A stretch of DNA of 64,000 nucleotides from NCBI RefSeq assembly GCF_042747725.1, contig NZ_JBHZGO010000030.1:1-64000 (forward strand), read 5' to 3'. Position numbers and translations under genes: made by a program. Within the stretch, counting starts at the first letter, position 1; each line of letters begins with the position of its first letter. Below the pieces are notes generated by a model. The model saw only the letters and a list, made by a program, of their open reading frames with translations, was not told the origin of the DNA and ran no database searches. This DNA is from FACHB-T130 sp042747725 (GTDB lineage: Bacteria > Cyanobacteriota > Cyanobacteriia > Cyanobacteriales > FACHB-T130). Positions 8,387 through 17,317 of this stretch are shown one piece after another.

Positions 8387-9242
8387 ATCCAAAACCTCTT
8401 GAAATCGAATATGTAGGCTACTTGGTTGTCAAGTTGCCTGGTTTAGGGTCACTACATCAAGCTATTACCATGTTTCCCTCCTCACCTCCTTTCCACATCA
8501 CCCTAATGGGTAAACTTTTATTAGCAAAAATACAGGGAATCACCTGAGGGATTAGTATAGATCGGATTTAGAATTTACGCCCTAGGTAGTCGCCAATTTG
8601 TAGAAACAAATTTAAATAAGAACGATAACGGCTATCAAATATAGCATTGCTACGACCGAAACTGCTGATACTATTTTGGGCGAATTCCCTTTGGATAACA
8701 GCGACGCTGGAAAAATTCAACTAACTAAATGACAGGGATAGGAAGGCATTCACCGATTGGATGAAGGCGGTGCAGTTAGAAAGCCTGAAAGACTATCCTA
8801 ATCTCGGTTGTGTCGGCTCCCTTTGAGATCGCGTTCCCCAGCACTGGTGCGATCGCTTGGTGTGTCTCTCAGGCATCTCTTTACTCTAGGCTGTAGCTAG
8901 GTTTCACGCGCATCGCTTTGTCTGGATTGACTGCAAGCATCCTTCAACCCTCCTGGTGGGTAAGATCCAATACGGTTCACTCCCAAATAGTTGTAGGTTG
9001 GGTTGAGGAACGAAACCCAACACGCATAAGCATTTGTTGGGTTTCGTTCCTCAACCCAACCTACTAGCGCGTCTACTCTAAAATGTTGGGGAAGCAAAGT
9101 TAAAAAGTGTTGGTTGCTATTGCTTTCATCAATACACAAGCCAGTAATTTAGGCTAGACGCGCTACTACGCAGATTTTGGATTTTTAGCTCTAAATGAAC
9201 CGTATTGAGGTATATCGCCCTCTGCACTTCCCAGGAAATGTA
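8387..9242. other. Gene-poor region with decayed coding text and inverted repeats
   Basis: No intact gene. Two short stretches read like decayed coding sequence on the + strand: about 8652-8730 (ETADTILGEFPLDNSDAG then a stop) and about 8731-8826 (RDRKAFTDWMKAVQLES then LKDYPNLG and a stop), in different frames; I cannot name the parent gene. TAGCGCGTCTA near 9065 and TAGACGCGCTA near 9153 form a wide inverted pair. The perfect 30-bp inverted repeat at 8993-9064 is listed separately. Confidence 0.4.
8993..9064. repeat. Perfect 30-bp inverted repeat with 12-base loop
   Basis: The arms 8993-9022 and 9035-9064 are perfect reverse complements. The left arm starts GTAGGTTGGGTTGAGGAACG and the loop is CGCATAAGCATT. 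It is a known-looking dispersed cyanobacterial hairpin text (GTTGGGTTTCGTTCCTCAACCCAACC). A degenerate relative lies at 54867-54936. It could be a terminator-like RNA hairpin or a palindromic mobile repeat. Confidence 0.75.
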
Positions 9243-9248
9243 AAGTTT

Positions 9249-9254
9249 TATAAC
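9249..9254 (+). promoter_or_regulatory. Putative -10 box of small RNA copy A
   Basis: TATAAC inside the 17-base block AAGTTTTATAACAATCT (9243-9259). The same block recurs before copy B about 246 bases downstream. Conservation of this upstream block together with the downstream hairpin and terminator suggests a promoter. Confidence 0.45.
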
Positions 9255-9260
9255 AATCTC

Positions 9261-9358
9261 TCTTAGGGGTGGGGGGTCTAACCCCTCACTGGGGTATATT
9301 GAATTTAGTAGATGCACCCTGATGATCGACGCCCTCAAGTTTTTGTTGGGCGTTTTTT
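9261..9358 (+). ncRNA. Putative structured small RNA, copy A
   Basis: A roughly 100-base unit downstream of a TATAAC box. Its 5' part folds into GTGGGGGGT (9269-9277), loop CTA, ACCCCTCAC (9281-9289), one G-U pair included. The 3' half (9303-9362, sixty bases starting ATTTAGTAGATGCACC) is identical to copy B. It ends in an ACGCCC/GGGCGT hairpin with a T-run. Compared with copy B the 5' stem changes sequence but keeps pairing, which supports a functional RNA. There is no start codon with a credible frame. Family unknown to me. Confidence 0.6.
9329..9358 (+). terminator. Intrinsic terminator of small RNA copy A
   Basis: ACGCCC at 9329-9334 pairs with GGGCGT at 9348-9353, followed by a run of T to 9358. 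It is identical to the copy at 9576-9606. Confidence 0.75.
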
Positions 9359-9494
9359 GTTTTTGGGGCTAGCGATCGCTCAGGGTATGCGCGGAGTGCA
9401 GATCGATTCTCAGAAGCTGCTAGACGCGCCTTCTGGTGGCAAAGAGGAATCACAGATGTAGCGTTAATAAACTGAAAAAGCTATTGTGAAGTTT

Positions 9495-9500
9495 TATAAC
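9495..9500 (+). promoter_or_regulatory. Putative -10 box of small RNA copy B
   Basis: TATAAC within AAGTTTTATAACAATCT at 9489-9505, identical to the block before copy A. Confidence 0.45.
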
Positions 9501-9506
9501 AATCTT

Positions 9507-9606
9507 TTTTTGAGGTGAGGGGTCAGACCCCTCAGTGAGTTAAACTAATATTTAGTAGATGCACCCTGATGATCGACGCCCTCAAGTTTTTGTTGGGCGT
9601 TTTTTG
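9507..9606 (+). ncRNA. Putative structured small RNA, copy B
   Basis: Second tandem copy. The 5' stem is TGAGGGGT (9516-9523), loop CAG, ACCCCTCA (9527-9534); the stem bases differ from copy A (GTG/CAC end replaced, G-U replaced by A-U) yet pairing holds. The segment 9550-9609 is identical to 9303-9362 of copy A, including the terminator. The linker between hairpin and conserved 3' half differs in sequence. Tandem multi-copy regulatory RNAs are known in cyanobacteria, but I cannot assign this one to a named family. Confidence 0.6.
9576..9606 (+). terminator. Intrinsic terminator of small RNA copy B
   Basis: ACGCCC at 9576-9581 pairs with GGGCGT at 9595-9600, followed by six or seven T. Confidence 0.75.
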
Positions 9607-9629
9607 TTTGGCTTAACTTCATCCCACAA

Positions 9630-9674
9630 CCGCAGGGTCTGACCGAACATGAGATGAACGGTCAGACCCTGCGG
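9630..9674. repeat. 16-bp perfect inverted repeat between small RNA and lipoprotein gene
   Basis: CCGCAGGGTCTGACCG (9630-9645) pairs perfectly with 9659-9674 around a 13-base loop. It lies past the 3' end of the convergent lipoprotein gene and may end that transcript, though no T-run follows on either strand. The core GGTCTGACC resembles the GGGGTCAGACCCC hairpin of the nearby small RNA copy B. Confidence 0.6.
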
Positions 9675-9732
9675 CTGAGTCCCCCTCCCGGAAAAGCGGG
9701 GAGAGGTTTCGGGATGCCCATCCTCCCGCTAA

Positions 9733-10614
9733 TTAGCGGCGTCTGCCACCAGAACCAAAAGCTCCCCGACTGCGACTGGGACGCGATCGCCCTCCGCTGC
9801 CAAAACTGGGACTTCGATTAGCGCGGCTGGGAGTCGATCGGTCAGACCGACGCAGCGTGCTGGAACCATAACCCGACCCAGTAGAACGGTTTCCGTTTTG
9901 CGGCACTCGACGAATGGTGGTCGGTTGACTGGATGAAGGCGATCTTAAGCGCCCGGTCGTCCGCAAGGTTTGACGATTTGTAACAGCAGGTGGCGGCGCT
10001 TGGTAGCGGGTTTGGTATTGCTGAACCGCTTGACCATAAGTGTTGCCATATCCGCCGTAACCTCTCAAAATTCCGCCTGGTTGATACACTGGCGGCACAT
10101 AGTAACGCGGCGAAAACAACAAGCTGCCTATCGCTTGACCCGCCAATGCTCCTGCAAAAGGCGTCCAGAAGCTTGATTGCTGACGCACTACAACCGTTTG
10201 GGGTTGACCTGTTTGAGGGTCGGATCGAGTTTCAGTGACGTTGTGAACGTATTCTATTTTGAAGTCTTCTGGAATGTGTAGAGATGCCTGACCGTTAGCT
10301 GTTTTCAGATAACCCTTCTGACCCGACTTAATTTCTTCGTCTGTCAGACGCGCCATTTGCAAATCTGTACTGCGATAAACAGCCGGTGTGCCCGGAGGGG
10401 TATTGAGCAACATGACTGTGTATTCCCCATTGGCATCATTGTAGGTTGCCTGTTGCACTGGATATTGTCCTTCAGGCAGCCGAGTTTGAGCGGTCGTTGT
10501 GTTGAAGTCTCGATTCTGAGATGGGGCTTGGGTTGTCGTTGTAGGGCCACCACAAGCTACGGTGGTCAAACACAACGTCAGGGACATGAAAAGAATGGTC
10601 AATCTACGTAACAT
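9733..10614 (-). CDS. Lipoprotein with a basic, Ser/Gly/Arg-rich tail
   Basis: The start at 10614 gives a textbook lipoprotein signal: MLRRLTILFMSLTLCLTTVAC with the lipidated Cys at 21. An upstream ATG at 10653 overlaps the preceding stop as TAATG and would add 13 residues; coupling from it is possible. After a Thr/Gln-rich linker comes a small beta-rich region (residues about 45-130), then a glycine/tyrosine/proline region containing FAGALAGQAIGSLLF, and a low-complexity tail rich in Ser, Arg and Gly ending SGGRRR. The tail is strongly basic, suggesting binding to nucleic acid or acidic polysaccharide (inference). Family not recognised. Confidence 0.72.
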   Translation of the reverse strand: MLRRLTILFMSLTLCLTTVACGGPTTTTQAPSQNRDFNTTTAQTRLPEGQYPVQQATYNDANGEYTVMLLNTPPGTPAVYRSTDLQMARLTDEEIKSGQKGYLKTANGQASLHIPEDFKIEYVHNVTETRSDPQTGQPQTVVVRQQSSFWTPFAGALAGQAIGSLLFSPRYYVPPVYQPGGILRGYGGYGNTYGQAVQQYQTRYQAPPPAVTNRQTLRTTGRLRSPSSSQPTTIRRVPQNGNRSTGSGYGSSTLRRSDRSTPSRANRSPSFGSGGRSRPSRSRGAFGSGGRRR

Positions 10615-10652
10615 AAATTGATTAATAGTTTTGATGAGGAAGATATTAGCCA

Positions 10653-11258
10653 TTAAAGGGGAATCAGTTCTGGAAAATTCAGCAACAATTGATCGTTTGT
10701 CAGTTCATCACCCAACTGCGCTGGAGAAAAGTGAACTTGTATTGCTCGCAGTTTTTCCTGATAGTGCAGATTAATCAAGGTTTTTAGACCTTCTTTGAGC
10801 GCACTAAGATTGGCGAGATCGCTTTCGAGTACGGGAACTTCTCCCTCGTAAGCCACCGTAATCATCACAATCAAGTTGCGAGTGACCGGCAATGATAAGG
10901 GTTCATCTTTTCCATGAGAGGATTGACTGAAGTCTGGTTCGCTCAAATAGCGTTCAGCAGAGTCTGTGAACAATTCATTCACGTAGTCTCCAGCTTCACC
11001 TTCATCCCAGAAAACGTCGCCTTCATTTGCTGCGGATTGCCAGTAAGTATCGTACTGTAAGAGGTTTTGGCAAATTTCAACCAGTCCTTCGCCCAAAATT
11101 TGCAGATCCCCGTCAGCTTCGACTGCTTCTCTAGCAGCACGATTCAGAACTCCCAACAGAGGCGCAACCTCTGCACCTGCTAGATGGATAAACAAACGAC
11201 AGACTACAAAGCGGCTTTTGCCACTGATTTGATTGAAGCGATCGCGCCAAGAAGTCAT
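10653..11258 (-). CDS. DUF1517 family protein
   Basis: A 201-residue protein beginning MTSWRDRFNQISGKSRFVVC. The C-terminal half (VTRNLIVMITVAYEGEVPVL, then a segment ending NDQLLLNFPELIPL) matches the pattern I know for DUF1517 proteins of cyanobacteria and plastids, in which a hydrophobic strand pair is followed by an L-S-x-D-E-L-L-x-x-Y-P-x-L ending. The middle carries a very conserved-looking NEGDVFWDEGEAGDYVNELF stretch. No signal peptide. Its TAA overlaps the upstream ATG of the lipoprotein gene by one base, so the two form an operon. Function unknown. Confidence 0.68.
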   Translation of the reverse strand: MTSWRDRFNQISGKSRFVVCRLFIHLAGAEVAPLLGVLNRAAREAVEADGDLQILGEGLVEICQNLLQYDTYWQSAANEGDVFWDEGEAGDYVNELFTDSAERYLSEPDFSQSSHGKDEPLSLPVTRNLIVMITVAYEGEVPVLESDLANLSALKEGLKTLINLHYQEKLRAIQVHFSPAQLGDELTNDQLLLNFPELIPL

Positions 11259-11364
11259 GACTTATCTTGCTATTAAATGCCAATCTTAGTCAATTGAGCT
11301 ACTTTTCTTACTTTACTAGGTGGGTGCGCTCGAAGCCGTCTACCCTCAGAATGGTATAACTGCT

Positions 11365-14300
11365 CTAGCCGAGATCGAGACTCCCCATCCCTACAGCGCC
11401 CTTTAAAGGCAATCTCACAGTGGAGGTGGTTCCCACCCCGACTTGACTCTTCACCGTAATTGTGCCCCCGTGTAAATTCACACACTTTTTAGTCACGGTT
11501 AGCCCTAATCCCGAACCAGCGATATTGCCAACATTTTCCCCTCGATAAAACGGCTCAAATAGATGGGGTTGGTCTTTTGGCGGAATGCCAATACCTCGAT
11601 CGGTAATTTCGAGGATTGCCACTTGGCGATCGCAAACGAGGGAAAAATGAATCTGACTGCCTTGGGGTGAGTATCTAATCGCATTGGAGAGTAAATTGTT
11701 AACAATTGAGCGCAGAAGTTTTTCATCTATTGCTGATTCTGAACTATCCCCTTGGCTAACAAAGATTATTGAATTTTTACTGCCAGCAATTAACCGCATT
11801 TCTTCCGTTAAGTAGTAGCAGATTTTTTTGAGATCAATAGACGAAGGGTGGAATTCTAGTTTCCCGGCTTCCGCTCTATTAATTATCAGAATATCTTCTA
11901 ATAGCTGAACCATGTGTTTAGCACTAGCTTGAATGCGAACAATATTCTTCACCACTTTTTCTTTTGACCATCGCTGGAAGGAATGTTCTAGGGATTGGGC
12001 AGAGAGTAAGATAGTGCTAATTGGAGTGCGAAATTCATGAGAAACCATCGAAAAGAAGCGCTGCTGAAGTTGACTCAGTTCTTTTTCTCTTTCTAGCGCC
12101 AGACGCATTTCTTCAGCCTTCTTAAGATCGGTGATGTCTACCCCTGTACCCAGGATCTGTTCGGGTCTGCCGTCAGCGGTTCTCGTAAAAACAACTTCAC
12201 AGATATGAAACCAACGCCATTCACCCCTGACGTTTTTCATGCAGTATTCTTTTTCGACTACTTGACCCTCTTTAGTGGCGGCAAATTCTTTGTAGAATTC
12301 ATCAAGTTTAGAAAAATCTTCTGGGTGTAAAAAATCTGATAAAATCCGCGAACCTAATGCTTGGATTTCTGCCTGGGTGCATTGAAAAAAATCTTCCGTT
12401 CGGCGATTGGCATAAACGTTACAATCTTGAATCAGGTCATAAATGTAGAGCCAATTGGGAGTTGTATCGGCAATCTTCTGGATGAAACGTTGGCTTTCTC
12501 TCAGGGCTTCCTCGTTAGCTTTGCGCTCAGTGATGTCGAGGCAGGTGCCGATATAACCAGCAAAATCTTCTTCTGTTGTAAACCGGGGAACTCCTTTATC
12601 TAAAACCCAACCGTATTCGCCATCAGCCTGTCTCAACCGATATTCTATACAAAAGGACATTCGGGCATTGAAAGCCGATAAGTAGGTATCTAAACAATGC
12701 TGAGTATCTTCAGGATGCACGCCTTCCAACCAACCATTACCGATTTCTTGCTCTAGAGTCCGTCCGGTAAAGTTTAGCCAAGTCTGGTTGAAAAACGTAC
12801 AAAGTGCGTCATGATCGGACATCCAGATCATGACGGGGGCGCTATCAGCCATCATGCGGAAGCGAGCCTCGCTCTCCCGCAGCGCTGCCTCCGCTTGCTT
12901 ACGCACGGTGATGTCGCGTAGCACCGATAGATGTCGCCCAGGAAGAAAATTGGCTTTAGCCGCATACTCAACTTCTCGCACGGTTCCATCCGGATGCAGG
13001 AGACGCAATTCTCCAGTTGCCTGCCCTTGTTTTTGGAAGTTGTGCCATGCCTGTTTAAAATCAAAACTAGGCTCCATAAAGTCTGCAATCCGCTTTCCCA
13101 GAAGTTCTGAAAGTTGCAGTCCCAACAGTTGACAGGCGGCTGGATTCCCTTCTACATATGTGCCCTCGTCATCTGTAATTAATATCACTTCGAGTGCGCT
13201 CTCGAAGATTGCTCGCAGTTGTTCTTCCCTGGAACGGATGTCGGTAATATCCATCGCTGAGCCGGTAATGCCAACAACTTCCCCCGTGGGATTACGCAAC
13301 GGCTCTACGGTCAAATCGTAGTGGCGAATTTCTCCGTTAACTGTAATAAATGTCTGTTTGCGCGTTCCGATTCCGGTTGTCAACACTCGGCGCTTAATCG
13401 CTGCCAGCCGTTGGGCATCTTCAGGCGAAAGGGCTTCTGATTCTAATTTCCCGACTAAAATTTCCTCAACGAGCCTTGAAGTGGGATGATGTACCCAGGT
13501 GTAGCGTAAATCGGTGTCTTGATTGAAGACAACCATAGGTGAATTTTTGAGCGCAATCCGAAAGCGTTCCTCACTAATTCTCAGTGCTTCTTCAGCAGCT
13601 TTGCGATCGCTAATATTGGTGGAGATGCCGCAAATTGCGTAGGGAATCCCTTGGGAGTTATAAATGAGAAACTTCAGCGATAAGTAAGTGCGGATGCCGT
13701 CGCGGCAAGGAATGAGTTCTTCAAACTCAAAGGAACTTCCAGATTCAAGCACTATTTTGTCATTCGATACCAACCTATCTGCGATTTCCTGCGGAAATAT
13801 ATCGTAATCGTTCTTACCGAGAACTTGCTCTCTGGTGACGTGCAATAAATTTTCAAACTGGCGATTGACCAAAATGTATCGGCTAGAAGTGTCTTTAAGG
13901 TAGATAGCTGCCGGGGAGTTATCTAGAATTGCCTGTAACCGTTGTTCGCTCTCTCGGAGAGCTAATTCTGCTTGTTGGCGATCGCTAATATCGCGAGCAA
14001 AAAAACTAGCGTACTCTTTGCCCTTAAACTGCAAGTAATTGCCTGTTATCTCCACAGGGAATATCCTGCCATCTTTGCGACGATGATGAGACTCCAGAGA
14101 GAGAGAACCGCGTTGCTTGATCGCTTGCCAAATATCTGGACAGACTGCTGGGGCAATGTCCGGATTTACGTCAGGTAGGCTCATTGAGAGTAATTCTTCC
14201 CGTGAATAACCGACTGAATGGCAAAGGGCGTCGTTTACATATACAAACCGCGCCTGTAGATCGATCCAAGCGATCGCATATACCGCCCCATCGACACAAA

Positions 14301-15084
14301 ATTGGGTCAGATGTAACGCCTCTTCGGCTCGCTGGCGCTCGATAATTTCAGCCAGCAGTAATTCATTGGTACTAGCTATCTCTGCGGTTCGTTCCTGAAC
14401 TCTGATTTCTAGTTCCTCATTAACCTTTCGTAGCGCCTCCTCTGCGCGTTTGCGCTTCGTATTTTCGCTATAAAGAAGGAAGTAGACCCAGCATAAAAGC
14501 AAAAATATCGAGCCAGTGCCCATATAATGCATCAAGATTATATTATGGGCGTTGGTTGATACTGCTAGCGATCGCTGCTGTAAAAACTCTTGCTCGTCGT
14601 TCTGCATCTGCTGGATTAACTGGCGCTCACCCTGACGCTTTTGCTCCTGCTCGAATAGGGCAATCTGTAACGCCGGATCGTTGCCATTGTTCTGCCGCAG
14701 GGAAATCAACTTTTTGAATACAGCGAGTTTTTTCGCCACTAAGGATTCAAGCACATTTAGCTTAGTTTGTTGCTGGGAATTATCAACACTCAACTTTCGG
14801 AGCTTTGGGATTTTTGAGCCAATTTCCTGACTAGCAGCAAGCTCGACGTTCAGCCAATTTTCGTTGCCCGTTAGGATGTAGTTGCGTTCCTTTGCTTGAA
14901 TATCCTTCAGCGGGGAAAAAATTTCTTCAAGGTTCTGCACAACTTCGTCAGTCTGCTGTACCCATTCATAGCTTTCAATCAGTCGAGTCATGCTCCAATA
15001 TGAAGCTGTACTCGGTGCAACGAGTAGCAACAATGCCAACCCTAAACCGCCGATCGTAATTGTTTTTTTAGTAGACCCTTTCAT
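11365..15084 (-). CDS. Multi-PAS membrane histidine kinase with CHASE3-like sensor
   Basis: ATG 15084 is preferred; the longer frame starts with TTG at 15138. The 1239-residue protein has TM1 (ITIGGLGLALLLLVAPS), a helical extracytoplasmic region of about 150 residues typical of CHASE3 (AKERNYILTGNENWL), TM2 (a stretch ending LLLCWVYFLLY), a coiled coil with the RVQERTAEI motif, then six PAS units each joined by an R-x-x-A-E-x-A-L linker. The kinase core has FFSMVSHEFRTP with the phosphorylated His near residue 1015, an N box NNLLSNAIRYSP, and G boxes DRGIGIP and GSGLGLT. It is divergent from the response regulator at 15235, its probable partner. Ligands of the PAS domains are unknown. Confidence 0.9.
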   Translation of the reverse strand: MKGSTKKTITIGGLGLALLLLVAPSTASYWSMTRLIESYEWVQQTDEVVQNLEEIFSPLKDIQAKERNYILTGNENWLNVELAASQEIGSKIPKLRKLSVDNSQQQTKLNVLESLVAKKLAVFKKLISLRQNNGNDPALQIALFEQEQKRQGERQLIQQMQNDEQEFLQQRSLAVSTNAHNIILMHYMGTGSIFLLLCWVYFLLYSENTKRKRAEEALRKVNEELEIRVQERTAEIASTNELLLAEIIERQRAEEALHLTQFCVDGAVYAIAWIDLQARFVYVNDALCHSVGYSREELLSMSLPDVNPDIAPAVCPDIWQAIKQRGSLSLESHHRRKDGRIFPVEITGNYLQFKGKEYASFFARDISDRQQAELALRESEQRLQAILDNSPAAIYLKDTSSRYILVNRQFENLLHVTREQVLGKNDYDIFPQEIADRLVSNDKIVLESGSSFEFEELIPCRDGIRTYLSLKFLIYNSQGIPYAICGISTNISDRKAAEEALRISEERFRIALKNSPMVVFNQDTDLRYTWVHHPTSRLVEEILVGKLESEALSPEDAQRLAAIKRRVLTTGIGTRKQTFITVNGEIRHYDLTVEPLRNPTGEVVGITGSAMDITDIRSREEQLRAIFESALEVILITDDEGTYVEGNPAACQLLGLQLSELLGKRIADFMEPSFDFKQAWHNFQKQGQATGELRLLHPDGTVREVEYAAKANFLPGRHLSVLRDITVRKQAEAALRESEARFRMMADSAPVMIWMSDHDALCTFFNQTWLNFTGRTLEQEIGNGWLEGVHPEDTQHCLDTYLSAFNARMSFCIEYRLRQADGEYGWVLDKGVPRFTTEEDFAGYIGTCLDITERKANEEALRESQRFIQKIADTTPNWLYIYDLIQDCNVYANRRTEDFFQCTQAEIQALGSRILSDFLHPEDFSKLDEFYKEFAATKEGQVVEKEYCMKNVRGEWRWFHICEVVFTRTADGRPEQILGTGVDITDLKKAEEMRLALEREKELSQLQQRFFSMVSHEFRTPISTILLSAQSLEHSFQRWSKEKVVKNIVRIQASAKHMVQLLEDILIINRAEAGKLEFHPSSIDLKKICYYLTEEMRLIAGSKNSIIFVSQGDSSESAIDEKLLRSIVNNLLSNAIRYSPQGSQIHFSLVCDRQVAILEITDRGIGIPPKDQPHLFEPFYRGENVGNIAGSGLGLTVTKKCVNLHGGTITVKSQVGVGTTSTVRLPLKGAVGMGSLDLG

Positions 15085-15234
15085 AACAGGTACTTTCTGC
15101 TGAAACGACTGTTTATGTCGAGCTAATTTTTCCAACAATAAATGATATTGTATTTATAAGGCAGGTTTGTCAGCAAAAGACTTTTTGGGTCGTCTTTGTT
15201 TCCATTCACTATATAATTAAAAAAAATTTATGCA

Positions 15235-15912
15235 ATGAGAATCCTTCTCATAGAAGATGATTTGCATCTTGCGGAAGCTTTAGTAGAAGCTCTTACTGAC
15301 CAAATTTATGTGGTTGATGTGGTTACAGATGGAGAAACTGCTTGGGAGCAAGTCCAAATCCTTACGTATGACTTGATTTTGTTGGATGTAATGCTTCCTA
15401 AGCTAGATGGCATAAGCCTTTGCCGTCGATTGCGCTCTCATGACTACAACCAGCCAATCTTGATGATTACCGCCCGCGACACCAGCGCGGATAAAGTCAC
15501 CGGCTTAGATGCTGGAGCGGATGATTATGTCGTTAAACCGATCGATTTGCCAGAGTTATTAGCCCGGATACGGGCTTTGTTGCGTCGAGGGAGTTCCTCC
15601 GCATCTCCGGTGCTAGAGTGGGGCAGCTTGCGCTTTAACCCTAGTACCTATGAAGTTAGCTATGCTGAGCAATCCTTGCACTTAACCCGCAAGGAGTATT
15701 CTTTATTGGAGCTGTTCCTTCGCAATGGTCGGCGCGTACTCAGCCGCAGTAGTATCATCGAACACGTATGGTCTCTTGAGGAACCCCCAGAGGAGGAGAC
15801 TGTCAAAGCCCATATTAAAAGCCTTCGGCAGAAACTCAGGGCAACAGGAGCGCCTCCCGATTTTATTGAGACAGTTCACAGTATCGGGTATCGCCTTAAA
15901 CAGCTATCGTAA
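15235..15912 (+). CDS. OmpR/PhoB-family response regulator
   Basis: A 225-residue regulator. The receiver domain has the acidic pocket E7-D8-D9, phospho-acceptor D51 in LILLDVMLPKLDG, the switch Thr in ITARD and Lys in VVKPID. The C-terminal winged helix (from about residue 128) has the family pattern LTRKEYSLLELFLRN...RVLSR followed by TVKAHIKSLRQKL and TVHSIGYRL. It is transcribed away from the multi-PAS kinase across a 150-base shared promoter region, the usual arrangement of a cognate pair. Target genes cannot be inferred. Confidence 0.9.
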   Translation: MRILLIEDDLHLAEALVEALTDQIYVVDVVTDGETAWEQVQILTYDLILLDVMLPKLDGISLCRRLRSHDYNQPILMITARDTSADKVTGLDAGADDYVVKPIDLPELLARIRALLRRGSSSASPVLEWGSLRFNPSTYEVSYAEQSLHLTRKEYSLLELFLRNGRRVLSRSSIIEHVWSLEEPPEEETVKAHIKSLRQKLRATGAPPDFIETVHSIGYRLKQLS

Positions 15913-16519
15913 CCTGATGCTTTGTTGAACATCACTAGCAAAATTTTCTTGACATAACTTTACCTTTTTTTCCCGATTTCTTCCCGATTTATTCCCTAGT
16001 TTTTTACATTTGAAACGTAATCTTAAATTCAAAACAGGCTAGAGTCTGTTTCCCAATCTGACGACCTCCTTTTAATGCAGGCTGGGTTAGTCGGCATAGG
16101 CTAGAAGCGATTAATCCAGTATGCTCTCTCTGGACTTGATAAAATTGATATTAATCCAATTTAAGGTGAGTTTCATGTTAATACTCATGCCTTGAACTTA
16201 CAAAACAGCCGATGTTAACAAAACCCTCTAATCAAGAAACTCTTAAATTTTATGTTTAGGGGAATTTATTACCTATTATCCAGCTTATAGGTACTATTTT
16301 GGTCTCTTCAAAAGCAACTGAATTTTATCTGCCTCTTTACTTAGAAACCTTTTAGAAAATGCGAGTGGGTATATTTAGTTTTAAAATCAGCAGTTTTGGA
16401 CAAAACTTTGATATTTTAAAAGTAACAAACTGAATAAACTTAACTTTTAGCAATAGCCATAAGTTATAAAATTAATTAGACAAAACCAGAATGTTAATTT
16501 GAGAAAAAGTGAGGTTGAA
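15913..16519. other. AT-rich intergenic region
   Basis: About 600 AT-rich bases without a supported gene. A TTGACA-like hexamer occurs at 15951-15956 and a CCCGATTT direct repeat at 15973-15990. GTGAGG at 16509-16514 is the ribosome binding site for the ATG at 16520. Confidence 0.4.
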
Positions 16520-16876
16520 ATGGCTGATCGAACCATCAATTTAACAATGTTATGGGTTGCCGATGAAATTGCTAAAATTTTAGATAATGAACAAGAGTAT
16601 TTTGAGTAAGGAACTTTTTTAAATTCTAGATTATATAAAGAATTAATGACCTATACCTTGAGTCGAGTTCCTAACGTATACGCTGTGATTGAGGATGGTC
16701 AAAAAATTTCAGAGCAATGCAATCGTCGTTACTGCTCTGGAGAAAGAAAGCTGCACATAGAAACAGTAATTCGCCAAGGAATTTTCGAGGTTATCCAAAA
16801 GAAGAGAGATTGGATTAAACATCAACTTTCTAACTCATCTGAACAGAGTTTTTCTCCATCTACTTGGTTTACCTAA
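16520..16876 (+). pseudogene. ComFB-like protein gene interrupted by an in-frame TAA
   Basis: A good ribosome binding site (GTGAGG) precedes ATG 16520, which opens a frame of 29 codons (MADRTINLTMLWVADEIAKI...) ended by TAA at 16607-16609. The same frame then runs on without further stop to 16876. The downstream part (MTYTLSRVPNVYAVIEDG, ..., HIETVIRQGIFEVI) matches the cyanobacterial ComFB pattern, in which T-Y-x-L-x-R-x-P-x-x-Y is followed by a G and a conserved IxxAVRxxL helix. Read through, the product would be 118 residues, a normal length for this family. A short product from ATG 16646 is possible. Either a recent nonsense mutation or a sequencing error. Confidence 0.62.
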
Positions 16877-16959
16877 TTTGCAAAGGTTTAAGCAAAATTT
16901 ATTTAGGAGCGGATAGACAAGGTTATTGAGCCGTACTGTCTATAACACTTCTAAAGGCG

Positions 16960-16992
16960 AGATTCCCGACTTCTCTAAGAAGTCGGGAATCT
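16960..16992. repeat. 15-bp perfect inverted repeat (AGATTCCCGACTTCT hairpin)
   Basis: AGATTCCCGACTTCT (16960-16974) and its perfect complement (16978-16992) flank a three-base loop. This is a common cyanobacterial hairpin repeat. The rest of 16877-17317 is AT-rich, holds two HIP1 sites near 17163 and 17198 and shows no gene. Confidence 0.7.
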
Positions 16993-17317
16993 GAACTGCT
17001 GGCTCACAACTGAGATAGAATTGCTATAGATATCTATTGCCACGACTTGAGACACCATCCATTTTAATCAATACGGTTTTTAGCAACACGAAGTTTTAAA
17101 AAAATGTATTTTGACATTTAATAGGGTTTATTTACAGTTAAATAGTGAGTTATAGGTAGATGCGATCGCGCTTTTTTATTGGTGCTAGATGGTTAAGCGA
17201 TCGCGCATTATCAACTTAGAAAAATTTTTTTAACTGTACCAGCAACGGTGTTATCCCATACAGGAGAAAAGTAATTCAGCGGATTGATTTACGTATTTCA
17301 ACGGATGGATGAATGTA

